From: CAILZL01 sp049840395
Lineage (GTDB): Bacteria > Pseudomonadota > Gammaproteobacteria > Steroidobacterales > Steroidobacteraceae
Reading direction: 5' to 3'
Assembly (NCBI GenBank): GCA_049840395.1
Contig: JASGLD010000005.1
Coordinates: 744,001-808,000 of the forward strand
DNA: 64,000 bases
Positions 9,067-16,985 of this stretch are shown piece by piece. The first letter of the stretch is position 1. Every line of letters begins with the position of its first letter. The translations under genes were made by a program, and so were the position numbers. The notes beneath the pieces are model-generated. The model had not been told where the DNA came from, made no database searches, and saw nothing but the letters and a program-made list of their open reading frames with translations.

Positions 9067-9826
9067 GCAGCGCCTCCTCGACAAAGGCCTGAGGCTGGCT
9101 CAGGCGACGTTGCAGGTACTGGGCATAGGCGGCGCGATATTCGGCTGGCGAACTGAAGGTCTTATCCGTTTGCAGCCAAGTGTCCGGTATCAGTGCCACG
9201 ATTTCTTCAATCAATGCCGGTGTAAGACGCGCGCTGCAACGCTCGGCGGCAGCCGCTATTTCAGAAGCAAACGGCAGCAGCACGTGATCCTTGATCAAGG
9301 CAAAGCGATCCTGGCTGCGTTGCAGATAGCCGTCCCAGGAATGATGGAAGTACAGCGCTGCGCCGTGATCGATCAATTGCAGCCGTCGATGCCACATCAG
9401 CATATTGGTGTTGCGGGCGGTGCGGTCGACATTGGTGACATAGGCATCGAACCAGACGATCTCCGAGGCCAGCCTGGTATCCGGCTGTTCCGCCACCGGG
9501 TCGAACATCACCGAGCCGGGCAGGTAATCGAGTGCGATGTTCAAACCGGCGCTGGCCTTGATCAGTTCCTGGATCTCGGGGTCGGGCTCGGTGCGCGCCA
9601 GATCAATGTCCAGTTCCACGAACACCAGCTCTGGCATGGGCAGGCCGAGCGCTCGTGCCAGTTCACCCGCCAGCAGCTCAGCGATCAACGCTTTCACTCC
9701 CTGGCCCGCGCCACGGAACTTGAGCACATACATGCCCTGGTCATTGGCCTCGATAATCGCGGGCAGAGAGCCGCCTTCACGCAGCGGCGTGACATAGCGG
9801 GTGGCTTGGACGGTTCGTAATCGCAT
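9044..9826 (-). CDS. HipA-like kinase
   Basis: 260 aa. It contains a HipA-type kinase core: Lys in MYVLKFRGAGQ (ATP-binding lysine), the catalytic-loop-like FDAYVTNVDRTARNTN and the metal-binding DHGAALYF. It is much shorter than E. coli HipA (440 aa) because the N-terminal subdomain is missing. No HipB-like helix-turn-helix antitoxin is next to it; its partner instead is the DUF3037 gene, overlapping by 23 bp. Real HipA is a Ser/Thr kinase toxin acting on GltX. Whether this stand-alone form is a toxin or a house-keeping kinase cannot be told from sequence. Confidence 0.88.
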   Translation of the reverse strand: MRLRTVQATRYVTPLREGGSLPAIIEANDQGMYVLKFRGAGQGVKALIAELLAGELARALGLPMPELVFVELDIDLARTEPDPEIQELIKASAGLNIALDYLPGSVMFDPVAEQPDTRLASEIVWFDAYVTNVDRTARNTNMLMWHRRLQLIDHGAALYFHHSWDGYLQRSQDRFALIKDHVLLPFASEIAAAAERCSARLTPALIEEIVALIPDTWLQTDKTFSSPAEYRAAYAQYLQRRLSQPQAFVEEALRARSLLV

Positions 9827-10038
9827 TGCGGGACTATAACAAGCCGGTGTAGCTATTAACTTGGCGCTTTCAGCCTAATCGCTCTAGTTATAGGTGCGCG
9901 CTGCCCTTATTTTGTGCGCCAATCTGTGCGGCCGTACCGTCTCCGGACTGGTGAAAAGGGGGGGTAGTCATTAAACTTATCAGCCTTCTCATCGCACCGC
10001 GGCCCGTTGATTTTGACGTGCCGATTCACGAGGAACCT

Positions 10039-12630
10039 ATGTTAGAAGCTTATCGTCAGCATGTGGCCGAGCGCGCCGCCTTGGGTATTCCGCCGTTGGC
10101 GCTGGATGCCAAGCAGACCGCCGCGGTGATTGAGCTCATCAAGAATCCGCCGGCTGGCGAAGACAAGTTCCTGATGGATTTGCTGACCTACCGTGTGCCG
10201 CCGGGCGTGGACGATGCAGCCAAGGTCAAGGCTTCCTTCCTGGCCGCCGTGGCGCATGGCGATTTCCCGGTGAAGTTGATCAGCAAGGCCAAGGCCACCG
10301 AGCTGCTGGGCACCATGGTCGGCGGTTACAACGTCAAGCCGTTGATCAATTTGCTCGACGATGCCGAGGTGGCTCAAGTGGCCGCCAATGCATTGAAGAA
10401 GACGCTGCTGATGTTCGACTACTTCCACGATGTGGCGCACAAGGCCGAAGCCGGCAACCAGTTCGCCAAGGAAGTGATCCAGAGCTGGGCCGATGCCGAA
10501 TGGTTCACCTCGCGTCCCGAAGTGGCCAAGAAAATTACCGTCACCGTCTTCAAGGTGCCCGGCGAAACCAACACCGACGACCTGTCGCCTGCGCCCGATG
10601 CCTGGAGCCGTCCGGATATCCCGCTGCACTACCTGGCCATGCTCAAAAACACCCGTCCGAATTCCGGCTTCGTGCCCGAAGAAGACGGCAAGCGCGGCCC
10701 GATTCAATTCATCGAAGACCTGAAGAAGAAAGGCCACATCGTTGCCTACGTCGGCGACGTGGTCGGCACCGGTTCATCGCGCAAGTCCGCGACCAACAGC
10801 GTGATCTGGGCCACCGGCGAAGACATTCCCTTCGTGCCCAACAAGCGCTTCGGCGGCGTAACCCTGGGCGGCAAGATTGCCCCGATCTTCTTCAACACCC
10901 AGGAAGACTCGGGTTCGCTGCCCATCGAAGTGGAAGTGGGCGAGCTCAACATGGGCGACGTCATCGACGTCTATCCCTATGAAGGCAAGCTGGAAAAGAA
11001 CGGCGCCAAAGTGGCCGACTTCAAGTTGAAGAGCGATGTGATTCTGGACGAAGTGCGCGCCGGTGGCCGCATCAACCTGATCATCGGTCGCTCGCTCACC
11101 GCCAAGGCACGTGAGTTCCTGAAGCTGCCTGCCTCGAAGGAATTCCGTCTGCCGCAGCCGCCCAAGGCTTCCACCAAGGGCTTTACGCTGGCGCAGAAGA
11201 TGGTCGGCCGCGCCTGCGGTCTGCCGGAAGGTCAGGGCGTGCGTCCTGGTACCTACTGCGAACCGAAGATGACTTCGGTGGGCTCGCAGGACACCACCGG
11301 TCCGATGACCCGCGACGAGTTGAAGGACCTGGCCTGCCTGGGCTTCTCCGCTGATCTGGTGATGCAGAGCTTCTGCCACACCGCTGCCTATCCGAAGCCA
11401 GTGGATGTGAAGACGCATCGCGAACTGCCGCAGTTCATCAGCAATCGCGGCGGCATCTCGCTGCGTCCAGGTGATGGCGTGATTCACAGCTGGCTTAACC
11501 GCATGGTGTTGCCGGATACCGTGGGCACCGGTGGCGACAGCCACACGCGCTTCCCCATTGGTATTTCCTTCCCGGCCGGTTCGGGTCTGGTGGCCTTCGC
11601 TGCTGCCACCGGCGTGATGCCGCTGGATATGCCGGAGTCGGTGCTGGTGCGCTTCAAGGGCCAGATGCAGCCAGGCATCACGCTGCGCGATCTGGTGCAT
11701 GCGATTCCGCTGTACGCCATCAAGCAAGGTCTGCTCACCGTGGCCAAGCAGGGCAAGAAGAACATCTTCTCGGGTCGCGTACTGGAAATCGAAGGTTTGC
11801 CCGATCTGAAGATCGAACAGGCATTCGAATTCAGCGATGCCTCGGCCGAACGTTCGGCTGCCGGTTGCACCGTGCTGCTCAACAAGGAACCGATCATCGA
11901 GTACCTGACCTCGAATATTGTGTTGCTCAAGCACATGATCGCCAACAACTACGCCGACAAGCGCACCATCGAACGTCGCATCAAGGCCATGGAGGCCTGG
12001 CTGGCCAAGCCTGAGTTGCTACAGCCCGATGCCGATGCCGAATACGCTGCCGTGATCGACATCGACTTGAACGAAATCAAGGAACCCATCCTGGCCTGCC
12101 CGAACGATCCGGACGATGCGAAGTTCTTGAACGAAGTGGCCGGCGCCAAGATCGATGAAGTGTTCATCGGTTCGTGCATGACCAACATTGGTCACTTCCG
12201 CGCCGCGGGCAAGTTGCTCAACGGCAAGAAGGACATTCCTACTCGCCTGTGGGTGGCCCCGCCGACACGCATGGATCAAGAAGAGCTGACCAAGGAAGGC
12301 CACTACGCCACCTTCGGCACCGCCGGTGCACGCATGGAAATGCCGGGTTGCAGCTTGTGCATGGGTAACCAGGCACAGGTGAAAGAAGGCGCCACCGTGG
12401 TATCGACCAGCACGCGTAACTTCCCCAACCGCTTGGGTAAGAACACCTTCGTGTATCTGTCTTCGGCTGAGCTCGCTGCCATTGCCTCGCGCATCGGTCG
12501 CCTGCCGACCGTTGAGGAGTATCACGCTGAGATGGCGGTGATTAACAAGGACGCTGCCGACACCTACCGCTATATGAACTTCGACAAGATCGAAGAGTAT
12601 GCGGAAGAGGCGAAGTCTGTGGCGGTGTAA
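10039..12630 (+). CDS. acnB: Bifunctional aconitate hydratase 2 / 2-methylisocitrate dehydratase
   Basis: 863 aa from the ATG at 10039, which has AGGAA 5 nt upstream; an in-frame GTG at 10018 is a worse start. E. coli AcnB is 865 aa. The order is the AcnB type: N-terminal HEAT-like domain, swivel domain (GTGSSRKSATNS), then the catalytic domains. [4Fe-4S] ligands are visible as the Cys in GSCMTNIGHF and the two in GCSLCMGNQ. It isomerises citrate to isocitrate in the TCA cycle, and in many bacteria also acts in the methylcitrate cycle. Codon use appears strongly biased (GGC, CTG, AAG, GAA), as expected for a highly expressed gene. It is monocistronic, with a terminator downstream. Confidence 0.98.
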   Translation: MLEAYRQHVAERAALGIPPLALDAKQTAAVIELIKNPPAGEDKFLMDLLTYRVPPGVDDAAKVKASFLAAVAHGDFPVKLISKAKATELLGTMVGGYNVKPLINLLDDAEVAQVAANALKKTLLMFDYFHDVAHKAEAGNQFAKEVIQSWADAEWFTSRPEVAKKITVTVFKVPGETNTDDLSPAPDAWSRPDIPLHYLAMLKNTRPNSGFVPEEDGKRGPIQFIEDLKKKGHIVAYVGDVVGTGSSRKSATNSVIWATGEDIPFVPNKRFGGVTLGGKIAPIFFNTQEDSGSLPIEVEVGELNMGDVIDVYPYEGKLEKNGAKVADFKLKSDVILDEVRAGGRINLIIGRSLTAKAREFLKLPASKEFRLPQPPKASTKGFTLAQKMVGRACGLPEGQGVRPGTYCEPKMTSVGSQDTTGPMTRDELKDLACLGFSADLVMQSFCHTAAYPKPVDVKTHRELPQFISNRGGISLRPGDGVIHSWLNRMVLPDTVGTGGDSHTRFPIGISFPAGSGLVAFAAATGVMPLDMPESVLVRFKGQMQPGITLRDLVHAIPLYAIKQGLLTVAKQGKKNIFSGRVLEIEGLPDLKIEQAFEFSDASAERSAAGCTVLLNKEPIIEYLTSNIVLLKHMIANNYADKRTIERRIKAMEAWLAKPELLQPDADAEYAAVIDIDLNEIKEPILACPNDPDDAKFLNEVAGAKIDEVFIGSCMTNIGHFRAAGKLLNGKKDIPTRLWVAPPTRMDQEELTKEGHYATFGTAGARMEMPGCSLCMGNQAQVKEGATVVSTSTRNFPNRLGKNTFVYLSSAELAAIASRIGRLPTVEEYHAEMAVINKDAADTYRYMNFDKIEEYAEEAKSVAV

Positions 12631-12672
12631 TGATCGTCATGCTCGCGCAGGCGAGCATCCAGTGAAAAAGCA

Positions 12673-12709
12673 AACGGCTCGTCGAGAAATCGGCGGGCCG
12701 TTTTGTTTA
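12673..12709 (+). terminator. Rho-independent terminator of acnB
   Basis: AACGGCTCG pairs with CGGGCCGTT (one G-T pair) around a 12-nt loop and is followed by TTTTGTTT. It begins 43 bp after the acnB stop codon. Confidence 0.85.
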
Positions 12710-12779
12710 TGCAAGGCTGCTTCTATCCGAGATGCGCTAATGAGATTCTATTTCGGTCATTGCAAGGGTTATGCAGCTA

Positions 12780-13400
12780 TCAATTTGAGCTCATGTGCGC
12801 TTGGCGTGCAGTCATTGCGGCCTCTTCATCGAGTGCAGTCCATGGACGCCACCATTCGTCCATCGTAATCATTGTTTTTATCGCCATTTCTGGACTTCGC
12901 CAGTAATTAATGTGTGGGCCGTTAAGCTCAAAGACTCTTGGTGGGCTATATATGGTCCTAGACTCATATATTTCTTTTCTACCAAACTCAATTGCATGGA
13001 CAATTGGTTTGTCAGGGGCGGAGCAAGAATTGCTGTCGGATTGTGAGTGCTTGAAGCGTATTCGCATAGGCCATCCCCGTGCGCACAATGCTGCAACAAC
13101 GGTGTACTTATACCAAGAGACGTATTCTCCACCCTCGCCACTTGTTATATGGCGCCCATCGTTCTCAAATAAATGAGCAGGAGACAGGCTTCCGTTATGT
13201 AGGCGCCATAGCATGAGTTGTTCTTGGCTACTTAATTTCCGGGTGAAGCTGGAAATCTCAGATTCATTGTCAGGCGGATATCCGCCGAAACCCAGGCTTT
13301 CGGTGTCTCTTTGTTTTGAGATATTTAATGGCAGAGCGGCGTATCCACCATATTTAATCAACATGGCATTATATATTCGCTGGGTAAAACTTATCTTCAC
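12780..13400 (-). CDS. Orphan hypothetical protein
   Basis: 206 aa from the GTG at 13400, preferred because GAGGGAG lies 7 nt upstream; a GTG at 13424 is also possible. I do not recognise the family. It has no signal peptide or membrane segment and is rich in aromatic residues (several Trp, many Tyr). The DNA is visibly more AT-rich than the flanking genes, with more A/T-ending codons (TTA, AAT, ATA), suggesting recent acquisition or relaxed selection. It stands alone between the acnB terminator and a metallophosphoesterase gene. Standalone proteins of this size are sometimes immunity proteins, but nothing in the sequence proves it. Confidence 0.55.
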   Translation of the reverse strand: MKISFTQRIYNAMLIKYGGYAALPLNISKQRDTESLGFGGYPPDNESEISSFTRKLSSQEQLMLWRLHNGSLSPAHLFENDGRHITSGEGGEYVSWYKYTVVAALCARGWPMRIRFKHSQSDSNSCSAPDKPIVHAIEFGRKEIYESRTIYSPPRVFELNGPHINYWRSPEMAIKTMITMDEWWRPWTALDEEAAMTARQAHMSSN

Positions 13401-13488
13401 AAGCTGTCTCCCTCTGAGCAACACTTAAGCTTATAGAGTGCGCTCATAAATACGTCTTATTATCTTAGAGTGTTTTCAGCAAAACTAT

Positions 13489-14292
13489 TCACGACAGCCA
13501 TCTCTCCCCATCATGGACAAGCTTGGCAGGCTCGTATTCACCAATGATGCTGGTGTGCGTAACCAGCCCGCTGTCTTCAGTCCAGACATGCAGTAGGCAA
13601 GCTGGAGCCTGAGTTACAATCCCTAATCGCTGCGGTTGATGAAAGTCCGGCAGCAGCAGTTCGATAGTAGAGGGGCAGGTCATGGCGATGGTATTGCGGC
13701 AGCGTTGCAGCATCGCCGAATGCAAATGCCCGGCTACGATGCGTTCCACTTGCGGGTGATCGGCAATGATGTCCCAGAACGCTTCCGCATTTCCCAGGCC
13801 CATATCGTCCTGGACTTTCAGGCCGGTTTTGAACGGCGGGTGATGCATGAAAATTAGAGTGGGTCGTTCTGGTTGTTCGACCAGTCGTTCGTGCAACCAG
13901 GCGAGCCGCTCGCTACATAAAAAACCATCGGCTTCGAATGGAACGTTGGTATCCAGCGCTATCAATCTGACTGGCCACTTATCGACTACATACTGGACAA
14001 AGCCCGGCATGGCAGGAGCACCCTGTTCGCCAAACACCCGTTGCAAATTCTTCCGGTCATCGTGGTTTCCGGGGATGACATAGACGGGCATAGTTAACGG
14101 TTGCAGCAATTGCTGGAACTGTCTGTATTCCTCCAGGCTTCCTGCATCCACGCAGTCACCTGTGATCAGCACTACATCTGGTCGAGCGGGTAGAGTCATC
14201 AGGTGACTGACCGCTCGCTGCAATGCCAATTCGTTTCGGTAGCGCATCTCTCCTGTGGAGATGTGGGTGTCGCTGATTTGGGCAACGATCAT
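13489..14292 (-). CDS. CpdA-like metallophosphoesterase
   Basis: 267 aa from the ATG at 14292. The full binuclear metallophosphoesterase signature is intact: ISDTH, TGDCVD (GD), GNHDD, FMHHPP and GHLHS. Length and motif order match class III 3',5'-cyclic nucleotide phosphodiesterases (CpdA/Icc), which hydrolyse cAMP; other cyclic-nucleotide or phosphodiester substrates are possible. It is cytoplasmic, with no signal peptide. Its intact motifs contrast with the related fold at 14929-15435. Confidence 0.85.
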   Translation of the reverse strand: MIVAQISDTHISTGEMRYRNELALQRAVSHLMTLPARPDVVLITGDCVDAGSLEEYRQFQQLLQPLTMPVYVIPGNHDDRKNLQRVFGEQGAPAMPGFVQYVVDKWPVRLIALDTNVPFEADGFLCSERLAWLHERLVEQPERPTLIFMHHPPFKTGLKVQDDMGLGNAEAFWDIIADHPQVERIVAGHLHSAMLQRCRNTIAMTCPSTIELLLPDFHQPQRLGIVTQAPACLLHVWTEDSGLVTHTSIIGEYEPAKLVHDGERWLS

Positions 14293-14387
14293 GTTATTTG
14301 CCTTTTCCTTAAGAGTTGTTCGCGGAGAGCCTAGCTCAAGGTGCCGTTGATACGCCATCTTTTGAATTCATCGGAATGCGCAAGGTG

Positions 14388-14455
14388 ATTTCCGTTGTGG
14401 GTTGGGTGTCGCACCCGGCATCCGAAGGTGGATGTGGCATCCACCTTACAAATCT
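14388..14455. repeat. Dispersed repeat R2, copy 1
   Basis: The core GTGGATGTGGCATCCAC is a palindromic hairpin preceded by a TGGGTTGGGTG..CGCACCCGGCAT segment. The same unit recurs in direct orientation at 14768-14832, and its core again near 15531. The two copies differ by a handful of substitutions and one indel. They flank the 66-aa gene at 14545-14745. Confidence 0.75.
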
Positions 14456-14544
14456 ACGCATCACGCGGTGGCTGAAAAATTCGCCAATTCTTGGTTTCCG
14501 CGCGGCAGTTGCCTAGACTGGTCTTATTAATCGAGGGTTTGTAA

Positions 14545-14745
14545 ATGTCCGCCCGCATCACCACACCCAAACAGGAAGTCGCCGAGTTGTTGGACAGGCT
14601 GCCAGACAACAGCACGCTTGAAGATATCCAGCGCCATCTTTACGTGCTGGAAAGGATCAAGCGTGGTCAGGGCGATATGGCTGGCGGTGAAGGGCTGACC
14701 CCGGAGCAGGCCAAGGAGCGGCTGCGGAGATGGCTCAATGAGTAA
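14545..14745 (+). CDS. Antitoxin-like small protein
   Basis: 66 aa, with GAGGG 9 nt upstream of the ATG. It is all-helical, with a charged pattern (TPKQEVAELLDRLPDNSTLEDIQRHLYVLERI, shown as separate parts TPKQEVAELLDRLP and STLEDIQRHLYVLERI) ending in RLRRWLNE. This resembles short antitoxins that accompany RelE/ParE-type toxins, which commonly contain LPDxxxxEDI and end in a basic/aromatic helix. The resemblance is from memory of the family style. No toxin gene follows: 183 bp of repeat-containing sequence come next, then a phosphoesterase gene. It may be an orphan antitoxin or a regulator. The gene is bracketed by two direct copies of repeat R2. Confidence 0.65.
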   Translation: MSARITTPKQEVAELLDRLPDNSTLEDIQRHLYVLERIKRGQGDMAGGEGLTPEQAKERLRRWLNE

Positions 14746-14767
14746 TCTAGTTCAATAGCGGAAGTCG

Positions 14768-14832
14768 GCTTTCCTTGTGGGCTGGGTGGCCGCACCCGGC
14801 ATTCGATGGTGGATGTGGCATCCACCCTACGC
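14768..14832. repeat. Dispersed repeat R2, copy 2
   Basis: This is a direct copy of the unit at 14388-14455 (GTGGGCTGGGTGGCCGCACC, then the GTGGATGTGGCATCCAC hairpin core). Together the two copies delimit a segment of about 310 bp carrying only the small antitoxin-like gene. Confidence 0.75.
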
Positions 14833-14928
14833 AACTCCACAAATTCCCGTGGTGAAAGCGCACGCGAATAGCTAAGCTGCCTGTCCAACGGCTGCTTGAG
14901 TCGAAACGTTTTCATCACTTAAATCTAA

Positions 14929-15435
14929 ATGCGCGTTGGTCTGATTTCCGATACCGATGGTTTGATTCGCGAGGAAGCGCTGGCCTTTCTATGGGGCTGC
15001 GATCAGATCGTCCACGCGGGCAATATCGGCGGGCCGGAAATTTTGGATGCGCTTCAGAATATTGCGCCGGTGATCGCGGTGCGCGGCAGTAATGACAACG
15101 GCGCCTGGGCGGGCGAATTGCCGGAGGTGCGTCAGCTGCAACTGGGATCGGCCACCGCCTATGTGCTGCATGACATGGCGCGGCTCGATACCGATCCGTT
15201 GCCCGAGGGCATTTCCCTGGTTATCTGCGGGCATTCGCATCGCTCCATCGTGCAGCGTCGCGATGGCATCACCTACGTCAATCCAGGCAGTGCGGGGCCG
15301 CGTCGTTTCAATTTGGCCGTAAGCGTGGCGGAGTTGATCATCAACAAGAATAAAGTGACACCGCGCATCATTTCGCTGGATGTCACGGCCAAGCGTAGAA
15401 ACCGTCCGACGGTTCTGCAGCATTCATTCATCTAG
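14929..15435 (+). CDS. YfcE-like metallophosphoesterase with altered metal ligands
   Basis: 168 aa. The fold signature of YfcE/MJ0936-type phosphodiesterases is clear: VGLISDT at the start, HAG..G, GHSHRSIV and VNPGSAGPRRF. However, three positions that normally bind the two metal ions are changed. SDTH reads SDTD (D10), AGD reads AGN (N32) and GNxD reads GSND (S54). The codons GAT, AAT and AGT are unambiguous in the sequence. The later histidines (VLHDM, GHSHR) are kept. The protein is probably folded but has reduced, changed or no phosphodiesterase activity. The reading frame is intact, arguing that the protein is still used. Confidence 0.88.
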   Translation: MRVGLISDTDGLIREEALAFLWGCDQIVHAGNIGGPEILDALQNIAPVIAVRGSNDNGAWAGELPEVRQLQLGSATAYVLHDMARLDTDPLPEGISLVICGHSHRSIVQRRDGITYVNPGSAGPRRFNLAVSVAELIINKNKVTPRIISLDVTAKRRNRPTVLQHSFI

Positions 15436-15516
15436 CGTAGGGCGTACACGCGTGTACGCCGAATGTCTTTTTCTTCTAAGCCGAAACATGCGGCGCACTC
15501 ATGAGTGCGCCCTACG
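15436..15516. repeat. Nested palindromic repeat
   Basis: Outer arms CGTAGGGCG (15436-15444) and CGCCCTACG (15508-15516) enclose two perfect 20-bp palindromes, at 15441-15460 and 15492-15511. The centre is AT-rich. It begins directly at the phosphoesterase stop codon, between convergent genes, so it may also act as a transcription barrier. The GTAGGGCG start resembles REP-type elements. Confidence 0.75.
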
Positions 15517-15530
15517 TTGGCGGGGTGATT

Positions 15531-15550
15531 GGTGGATGCGGCATCCATCC
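15531..15550. repeat. Repeat R2 core, copy 3
   Basis: GGTGGATGCGGCATCCATCC is a 20-bp near-palindrome related to the hairpin core of the R2 copies at 14388 and 14768. Its last base overlaps the stop codon of the following minus-strand gene. Confidence 0.6.
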
Positions 15551-16107
15551 TACATTCGGATATAGCCTTCCATCAGCTTGAGAATGGAATCGGGGAGACT
15601 CCACTCCGGACGAATGGCTTTGAGCTGGCCGCGTCCGGAGGTTGTGCCCACCCAGAAGCCGCTGGCGTTCTTGAACTTGCCGGTACCGCCTAGCACGACG
15701 TTGAGCACTTGATCGACGTGTTCATTGCGCGCTTCGTTCAATGACACGCTGCCCACCAATACATCGTAGGTGTAGATATCGCCGTCGCTGACACGATAGA
15801 TACAGAACAACGGATTGGTGTCGTCGGCGTGTTGCAGCAGCCAGTCTTTCACCGGTTGGCTCAAGCTGATCGAGGCGGCTTCCTTGTAGCCGGTGCCGCA
15901 GTAATACTCGGCGGCGCCATAGGGTTTTAGATAGCCGATGCCAGAGTGATAAGTCAGACCACTGCTCCAGGGACGGAAGAAGCTGAAGCCGGCTTCCATC
16001 TGCATGGTTATAGGCGTGTTCGTCTTGGTGGTCTCGGCGGCCGTGCTTGTATGGCACAGCATCAAGCTAAGGCATAACGCACTGATAGCGGCAGTCAGTT
16101 TACGCAT
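15550..16107 (-). CDS. Secreted protein, possible allene-oxide-cyclase-like barrel
   Basis: 185 aa from the ATG at 16107 (AGAG six nt upstream); another ATG at 16113 is two codons earlier. A signal peptide is clear: basic start MRKLT, hydrophobic core, cleavage near STAAE. The mature part has no membrane segment. The segment VVLGGTGKFKNASG with the following GTTSGRG resembles the beta-barrel core of allene oxide cyclase-like proteins, seen in bacterial secreted proteins of unknown function; this is a tentative reading. The upstream neighbour is a lipoprotein gene on the same strand, with about 40 bp between them. Confidence 0.75.
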   Translation of the reverse strand: MRKLTAAISALCLSLMLCHTSTAAETTKTNTPITMQMEAGFSFFRPWSSGLTYHSGIGYLKPYGAAEYYCGTGYKEAASISLSQPVKDWLLQHADDTNPLFCIYRVSDGDIYTYDVLVGSVSLNEARNEHVDQVLNVVLGGTGKFKNASGFWVGTTSGRGQLKAIRPEWSLPDSILKLMEGYIRM

Positions 16108-16149
16108 CTGCATCTCTTTTATGTGTTGAGTTAGGTTGGTCTGTCGCGA

Positions 16150-16950
16150 TCAATGCGTAGCGATGGCCTGCGGCACACCGATGCCTTCTTCCGGCGGGGG
16201 CGTGAGATCGAAGCCCTGTTCGCCGGTACGTGGATCGACCGAGCGATCGAACGCGGCTACGCAGTAGTTATCGACCACGTAACGATTGGGATTTTTCTTA
16301 TAAGTCCAGGTGTAGGTCCAGGGTGTGGCCAGAGCTTTGGGATCTTCGACCGTGGTGGTGATTTCCAGACGGTCCGGCGCCAGCAGGTGCATGCGTTCGC
16401 TGACATGCATCTGCGTGCCTTTCAGCGCATACAGCAATTCATTGGTGGAGCGGATGCCGATGGTATCCACAACCAATGTGTCGCCTTCCCAGTGACCGAT
16501 GGATTCGCCGCTGAAGCTCTCGAATAATTTTTCATCCGGTGTGTGTGCGCGATTCAGCAGAATGTTGCGCGCCTGAAAGCCGCGACCGGTGGTGACGATG
16601 CCGATACGATCAGGCGAGTACAGGAATTCAAAGCTGCTGGCGATCATCATGAAGGGCATGCCGGAGGGAATGCATTGACTGTCATTGGCGGGCAGCACGC
16701 CGCCTTCCTCGCGAATGCGATTCAGTTGATCCGACTTGGCGCGCCATTCGGGTGTCAGCGGCAGGTTGTCAGCGCGCATGGTGCCCACATCCAATGAATC
16801 CGGCGTGGTTTCGCGTACCCATAAGCCGCCGCTCCATATTTTTGAGTCGGTCGGTGTCGCTTGCGTAGAGGTGGCTGCATCTTTCGATGAACAGGCTGCA
16901 AGCGCGCTCATCACAACGATCAGCGCCGAAGCGCGATATGAAGTCTGCAT
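16150..16950 (-). CDS. Conserved lipoprotein of unknown function
   Basis: 266 aa from the ATG at 16950, preferred to 16965 because the signal peptide MQTSYRASALIVVM leads directly to the lipobox LAAC. The mature protein has the motif SIGHWEGDTLVVDT, followed by a region with many aromatic residues. This motif defines a widespread family of secreted proteins in Proteobacteria and Acidobacteria with no assigned function. It is 35 bp from the DUF6152 gene upstream, and the pair recurs in many genomes (recollection, not checked). It is probably anchored to the outer membrane. Confidence 0.82.
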   Translation of the reverse strand: MQTSYRASALIVVMSALAACSSKDAATSTQATPTDSKIWSGGLWVRETTPDSLDVGTMRADNLPLTPEWRAKSDQLNRIREEGGVLPANDSQCIPSGMPFMMIASSFEFLYSPDRIGIVTTGRGFQARNILLNRAHTPDEKLFESFSGESIGHWEGDTLVVDTIGIRSTNELLYALKGTQMHVSERMHLLAPDRLEITTTVEDPKALATPWTYTWTYKKNPNRYVVDNYCVAAFDRSVDPRTGEQGFDLTPPPEEGIGVPQAIATH

Positions 16951-16985
16951 GATGTATTCCAACAACAGTAGAAATTAACGGCCAA

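Noticed and set aside
8662..9826. HipA-like/DUF3037 pair called as a classic HipBA toxin-antitoxin module
   Set aside because: No HipB helix-turn-helix protein is encoded nearby, and the kinase is shorter than HipA.
12878..13428. Opposite-strand frames within the orphan gene
   Set aside because: Short, with no RBS or family features; the minus-strand frame is longer and has a better start. Still the orphan gene itself is only moderately supported.
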